A DNA stretch of 64,000 bases from Halovivax limisalsi (lineage in GTDB: Archaea; Halobacteriota; Halobacteria; Halobacteriales; Natrialbaceae). Where the stretch lies: assembly GCF_023093535.1 (NCBI RefSeq), contig NZ_CP095757.1:496001-560000 (forward strand), given 5' to 3'. The notes under the pieces are model-generated. The model was not told the DNA's origin and did not search any database. It saw only the letters and a program-made list of their open reading frames with translations. A program made the position numbers and the translations under genes. This document shows, piece by piece, positions 61,126 to 64,000 of this stretch. Each line of letters begins with the position of its first letter. The stretch's first letter is position 1.

Positions 61126-64000
61126 TCAGTGGCGGGCCCCGACGATGGCCTGGTGAATCGCGGTGACGTCCGCCGGCGTGATCTGGCCGTCTCCGTTCAC
61201 GTCCGCACAGTCCTCGTCGAAGGGTTCGGGGTCGAGGCCGGCGACGTGCTTTTGAGTTTTGGTCGCGTCGAGCGAGGTGACCTGGCCGTCGCCGTCGACG
61301 TCGCCCGGGAGCGTACAGCCGGCAGCGCCGATTTCGACCGCGGCGGTGGCCGAATCGTCGTCGCTTGTGACGGTGACGTTACCCGTTCCGCCATCCCCAG
61401 CTTCGGTTTGCCAGACGAGTTCGCGCTGGGTCGCGTTCCCCGGTTCGAGGTCGACGGTCGCGGTGTCGACGACCGTCCCGTCGAAGTCCGCGAGTTCGAT
61501 CTGCTGGGCGATCGTCTCAGCTCGAACCTGGGTTTCGTTGCCCACGGCTTCGACTTGCACGTCCACGACGAGATCCTCGCCCGCGGTCACGGGCGAGTTC
61601 GTCTCGAGGATCTCGATTTCGAGGGTCGGCGGCTCCTCGACCGTGATCGGCTCGGTCACCGACTCGGTGCTGGTTTCGACGGTGGCGTCGACCGTTCCGA
61701 CGTCGGCGTCGGTCGGCGTCCAGGAGAGTGCGACCGTTTCGTTCGTCCCGGCGTCGAGCGCGACCGTCGCGTTGTCGACCACGCCACCCTCGATCGCGAG
61801 CGAGACCGGTTCGGTCGCGTCGGTCTGACTCGGATTCGAGAGCGTCGCGTTCACGACGGTCTGCTGCCCGGCAGTGGCCGTTTCCGGCGCGTCGATCGAG
61901 ACCAGCGCCACGTCGACGGCGAGTTCGACCGACAGCGACGTGGGTTCGTCCGGATCGATCGAGATGGCGCGCGTCGACTCGGCGTACCCCGGCGCGACCA
62001 CGCTGAGCGTCCGGTTGCCGGTCCGGGCGTCGTAGGTCGCGTTGCCGCTTGCATCGGTTCGCGTCCCTTGGCCGTCGACGAGGACCGTCGCGTTCTCGAT
62101 CGGCGCGCCCGTCTCGTCGGTGACGCTGACCGACACGGGCCCGCGCTCGGGCACGATCGGGCCGACCTCGTCCTCGTAGCCGATCGTCGATCGATCGGCC
62201 TCGGTCACGTCCCCCTCGGCGACGAACTGGACGGGATACCCCTCGAGATCGCCGTCGAGCGTGAGCGCAACCGACTCGAAGGTGGACTCGTTCGCGGCCG
62301 TGCCCGACAGATCGACGGTCGCACTGGCGTACTCGACGCTCTCGTTGCCGGTCGGGTTCGCTTCGAGCGCGCGGATCGTCGCCGTCGTCCCGATCGGTCC
62401 GCGGTTCGAGACGTCGACCGTGGCGACGACGTCGTGCCCGTCCTCGACGTAGCGGACCGGCCCGTCGATCGCGAGATTCGCGTCGAAGAACTCGGTGCTG
62501 TAGGTTCGCTCACCGAACGTCGCGTGCGCGAGTTCGCGGTCGGGATCGAGGACGACCGCGTCCGCGAGCGAGTGATTCAGTTCGGCGAGATCGACCACTG
62601 CTTCGGTCGTGACCGACTCGTTGGCGGGGACGCGATCGACGGTCACGTTCGCGACTGGCCCGGTTCCGTCGTCGACGGTCAGGGGCACGTCCGTCGCCGC
62701 GGCGGTGCCGGTGTTCTCGATCGTCACCGCGACCGTTCCGTTGGCGGCCGAACCGACCGCGCGTTCGGCGTGCCCGTCCGTTATCTCGGTCTCGCCGTCC
62801 GCGACGCTCGCCGTCACGCCGGTGATCGAGAGGTTCGCGGTCCCAGTCGTCACGGAGTCGTTCGTCGAGAGCCACTCCTCGTCGGGTTCGGCGACCGCAG
62901 CGGATTGCTGCCCGTCGCTCTCCAGTGAGATTTCGTACTGACCTCCTTGGTCGGCGACGGTTTCGAACGTGCCCGAGGCGGTCTCGTTGACGCCGAGCGG
63001 GCCGACGGCCTGCGTATCGAGGTCGGTCGTCGCGTTCGACAGGACGACCTGTAGCGGGTTTTCGCCGTCCGCAGCGCCCGCGTTGGTGACCGTGTAGTCG
63101 ATCTGGATCGATTCACCCGGCGGCGCATCGTCGGGCCCGTCGGCGGTCACGTCGTAGGTGGGGGCGAACGTACGATCGGCGACGAACACGTCGTCGCGAC
63201 TTTCGTTACCGAACTCCTTGGCCGCGTAGGCGAGCGAGAACCCGTCCGTTCCGAGCGCCGCATCGGTGTGCCAGAGCGTGAGATTGTTCTCGGCGCCGCC
63301 GGCGATGCGTTGATCGCTCGCCCACTCGCCGTCCTGGGCGACGCGGTAGACGAGATCGCGCCGGTCCTGGTGTTCCGGTCGGCCGCGGTAGGTGAGCAGT
63401 GTGGTTCCGTCGTCGACCGAGAGCGAGAGTTCGTCCACGTTGGAGATGTTGGCTGCGAAGGAGTCGACTCCCGGACCCGTTCCGTCGTCGTAGTGAAGCG
63501 TCGGATCGGTGGTGTTCCCCGTGACCCAGGCGACCTCGCCGGCGTCGGTCGCGTGATCCACGTAGGAGGTGAGACCGTGGCGCTCGTCCTCCTCGAACCC
63601 GTCACCCGCGACGGTTCCGTGGACGATCGCCTCCGGAGGCGACGATTCGGTGCTCGCGTTGCGTTCGACGTAGGCCAGGTCGAAGCCGCCCGGACCGGTG
63701 CCAACCGCGGGATCTGTCGCGTCTGCGATCTCGCCGCGTTCGACGATCGCGTCGCCGTCGGTGAGCGCGTACTCGACGGATCGATCCGCGACGGTACTCG
63801 TATTCGCGTCGGCGTCCGCCTCCCAGGCGACGAGCCACCGGTCGTCGCCCGACGGGCCCTCGCCACCGGCGACGACGGGTTCGAATCGCAAGGCGTCGCC
63901 GTCGGTCACCACGTCCAGGTCGGACCAGGATTCGCCGTCGTAGTGCGAGAAGGCGATCTCGTAGTGCGGGAACGTGTCTTCTGGCGAGGAGAAGCCTTCC
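61126..64000 (-). CDS. Second dockerin/CARDB giant, paralog of the preceding gene (5' end outside window)
   Basis: The frame is open to the window edge. The visible 958 residues begin EGFSSPEDTFPHYEIAFS and run parallel to the last half of the neighbour: propeller-like region, CARDB domains, regulatory-like domain (ETGAPIENATVLVDGQGTRTDASG) and a dockerin (GDVDGDGQVTSLDATKTQKHVAGLDP and DGQITPADVTAIHQAIVG). Identity to the neighbour is high in some tracts and lower in others. For example, the DNA at 61265-61379 matches 54873-54987 with about one difference, while the stretch just after it has many. The gap 60875-61125 between the two genes has no gene, only the AT-rich promoter region of the first. 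Confidence 0.9.
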   Translation of the reverse strand, partial: EGFSSPEDTFPHYEIAFSHYDGESWSDLDVVTDGDALRFEPVVAGGEGPSGDDRWLVAWEADADANTSTVADRSVEYALTDGDAIVERGEIADATDPAVGTGPGGFDLAYVERNASTESSPPEAIVHGTVAGDGFEEDERHGLTSYVDHATDAGEVAWVTGNTTDPTLHYDDGTGPGVDSFAANISNVDELSLSVDDGTTLLTYRGRPEHQDRRDLVYRVAQDGEWASDQRIAGGAENNLTLWHTDAALGTDGFSLAYAAKEFGNESRDDVFVADRTFAPTYDVTADGPDDAPPGESIQIDYTVTNAGAADGENPLQVVLSNATTDLDTQAVGPLGVNETASGTFETVADQGGQYEISLESDGQQSAAVAEPDEEWLSTNDSVTTGTANLSITGVTASVADGETEITDGHAERAVGSAANGTVAVTIENTGTAAATDVPLTVDDGTGPVANVTVDRVPANESVTTEAVVDLAELNHSLADAVVLDPDRELAHATFGERTYSTEFFDANLAIDGPVRYVEDGHDVVATVDVSNRGPIGTTATIRALEANPTGNESVEYASATVDLSGTAANESTFESVALTLDGDLEGYPVQFVAEGDVTEADRSTIGYEDEVGPIVPERGPVSVSVTDETGAPIENATVLVDGQGTRTDASGNATYDARTGNRTLSVVAPGYAESTRAISIDPDEPTSLSVELAVDVALVSIDAPETATAGQQTVVNATLSNPSQTDATEPVSLAIEGGVVDNATVALDAGTNETVALSWTPTDADVGTVDATVETSTESVTEPITVEEPPTLEIEILETNSPVTAGEDLVVDVQVEAVGNETQVRAETIAQQIELADFDGTVVDTATVDLEPGNATQRELVWQTEAGDGGTGNVTVTSDDDSATAAVEIGAAGCTLPGDVDGDGQVTSLDATKTQKHVAGLDPEPFDEDCADVNGDGQITPADVTAIHQAIVGARH

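Noticed and set aside
61069-62928. 619-codon plus-strand frame opposite the dockerin paralog
   Set aside because: The same kind of shadow frame also appears opposite the first paralog, so its conservation only reflects the duplicated minus-strand gene.

Overview
This window is from the main chromosome of a halophilic archaeon (class Halobacteria). The evidence is the high GC content with C/G-ending codons, acidic proteins, Tat-type lipoproteins with a haloarchaeal lipobox, a PGF-CTERM-type surface anchor, leaderless genes with TATA boxes about 27 bases upstream of the start, and archaea-only genes (Hel308, Cgi121, PurO, Orc1/Cdc6, PolD small subunit, EndA, Rio1). The family or genus cannot be fixed from sequence alone.

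Layout. 1-6.2 kb: the end of hel308, then cgi121, a small membrane protein, a decayed second copy of the cgi121 3' end, and a large winged-helix/AAA/TPR regulator. 6.3-14.1 kb: housekeeping and metabolism (rhodanese lipoprotein, luciferase-like monooxygenase, tRNA-Gln, purO, a phosphoesterase, tryptophanase, aspartate kinase). 14.2-15.3 kb: an AT-richer patch holding one small lipoprotein gene between two inverted copies of a dispersed repeat. 15.3-24.1 kb: the replication-origin district, with orc1, a signal peptidase, the PolD small subunit and the origin-associated trio oapA-oapB-oapC. Ten matches to the haloarchaeal origin recognition box (ORB) lie in this 8 kb. Three successive pairs of them have their G-tracts pointing outward, one pair flanks an AT-richer 1.15 kb gene-free gap, and four boxes lie inside codons for disordered linkers of Orc1 and PolD1.

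24.4-28.1 kb: a coupled 29-residue peptide gene, two tandem repeat arrays, a KaiC-like protein without a Walker A motif, and a CcdA/TlpA redox pair. 28.1-41.5 kb: one giant gene of about 4459 codons. It encodes an RHS/YD-repeat shell fused to a Cys-rich segment, a ThuA/GATase-like domain, Ig-like domains, a right-handed beta-helix, two PKD domains and a PGF-CTERM anchor. 41.6-44.6 kb: RNA and DNA metabolism (NucS-N/zinc-finger protein, EndA, Rio1 kinase). Rio1 is separated from the KH-domain protein that I would expect beside it (54.0 kb) by a 9.4 kb accessory block. That block holds a TumE-like toxin-antitoxin cassette framed by 29-bp direct repeats, a phosphoesterase, a thiamine-type ABC transporter, TrpRS and two unknown genes.

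54.7-64.0 kb: two tandem paralogous giant secreted proteins ending in dockerin modules. The first has an eight-bladed PQQ-like propeller; the second runs off the window. Their DNA is a mosaic of almost identical and divergent tracts, which suggests gene conversion.

The most notable points are the dispersed ORB array with boxes buried in coding linkers, the RHS-beta-helix giant with its possible leader peptide and redox neighbours, and two independent cases where a decayed duplicate of a gene's 3' end flanks a small inserted gene or cassette.
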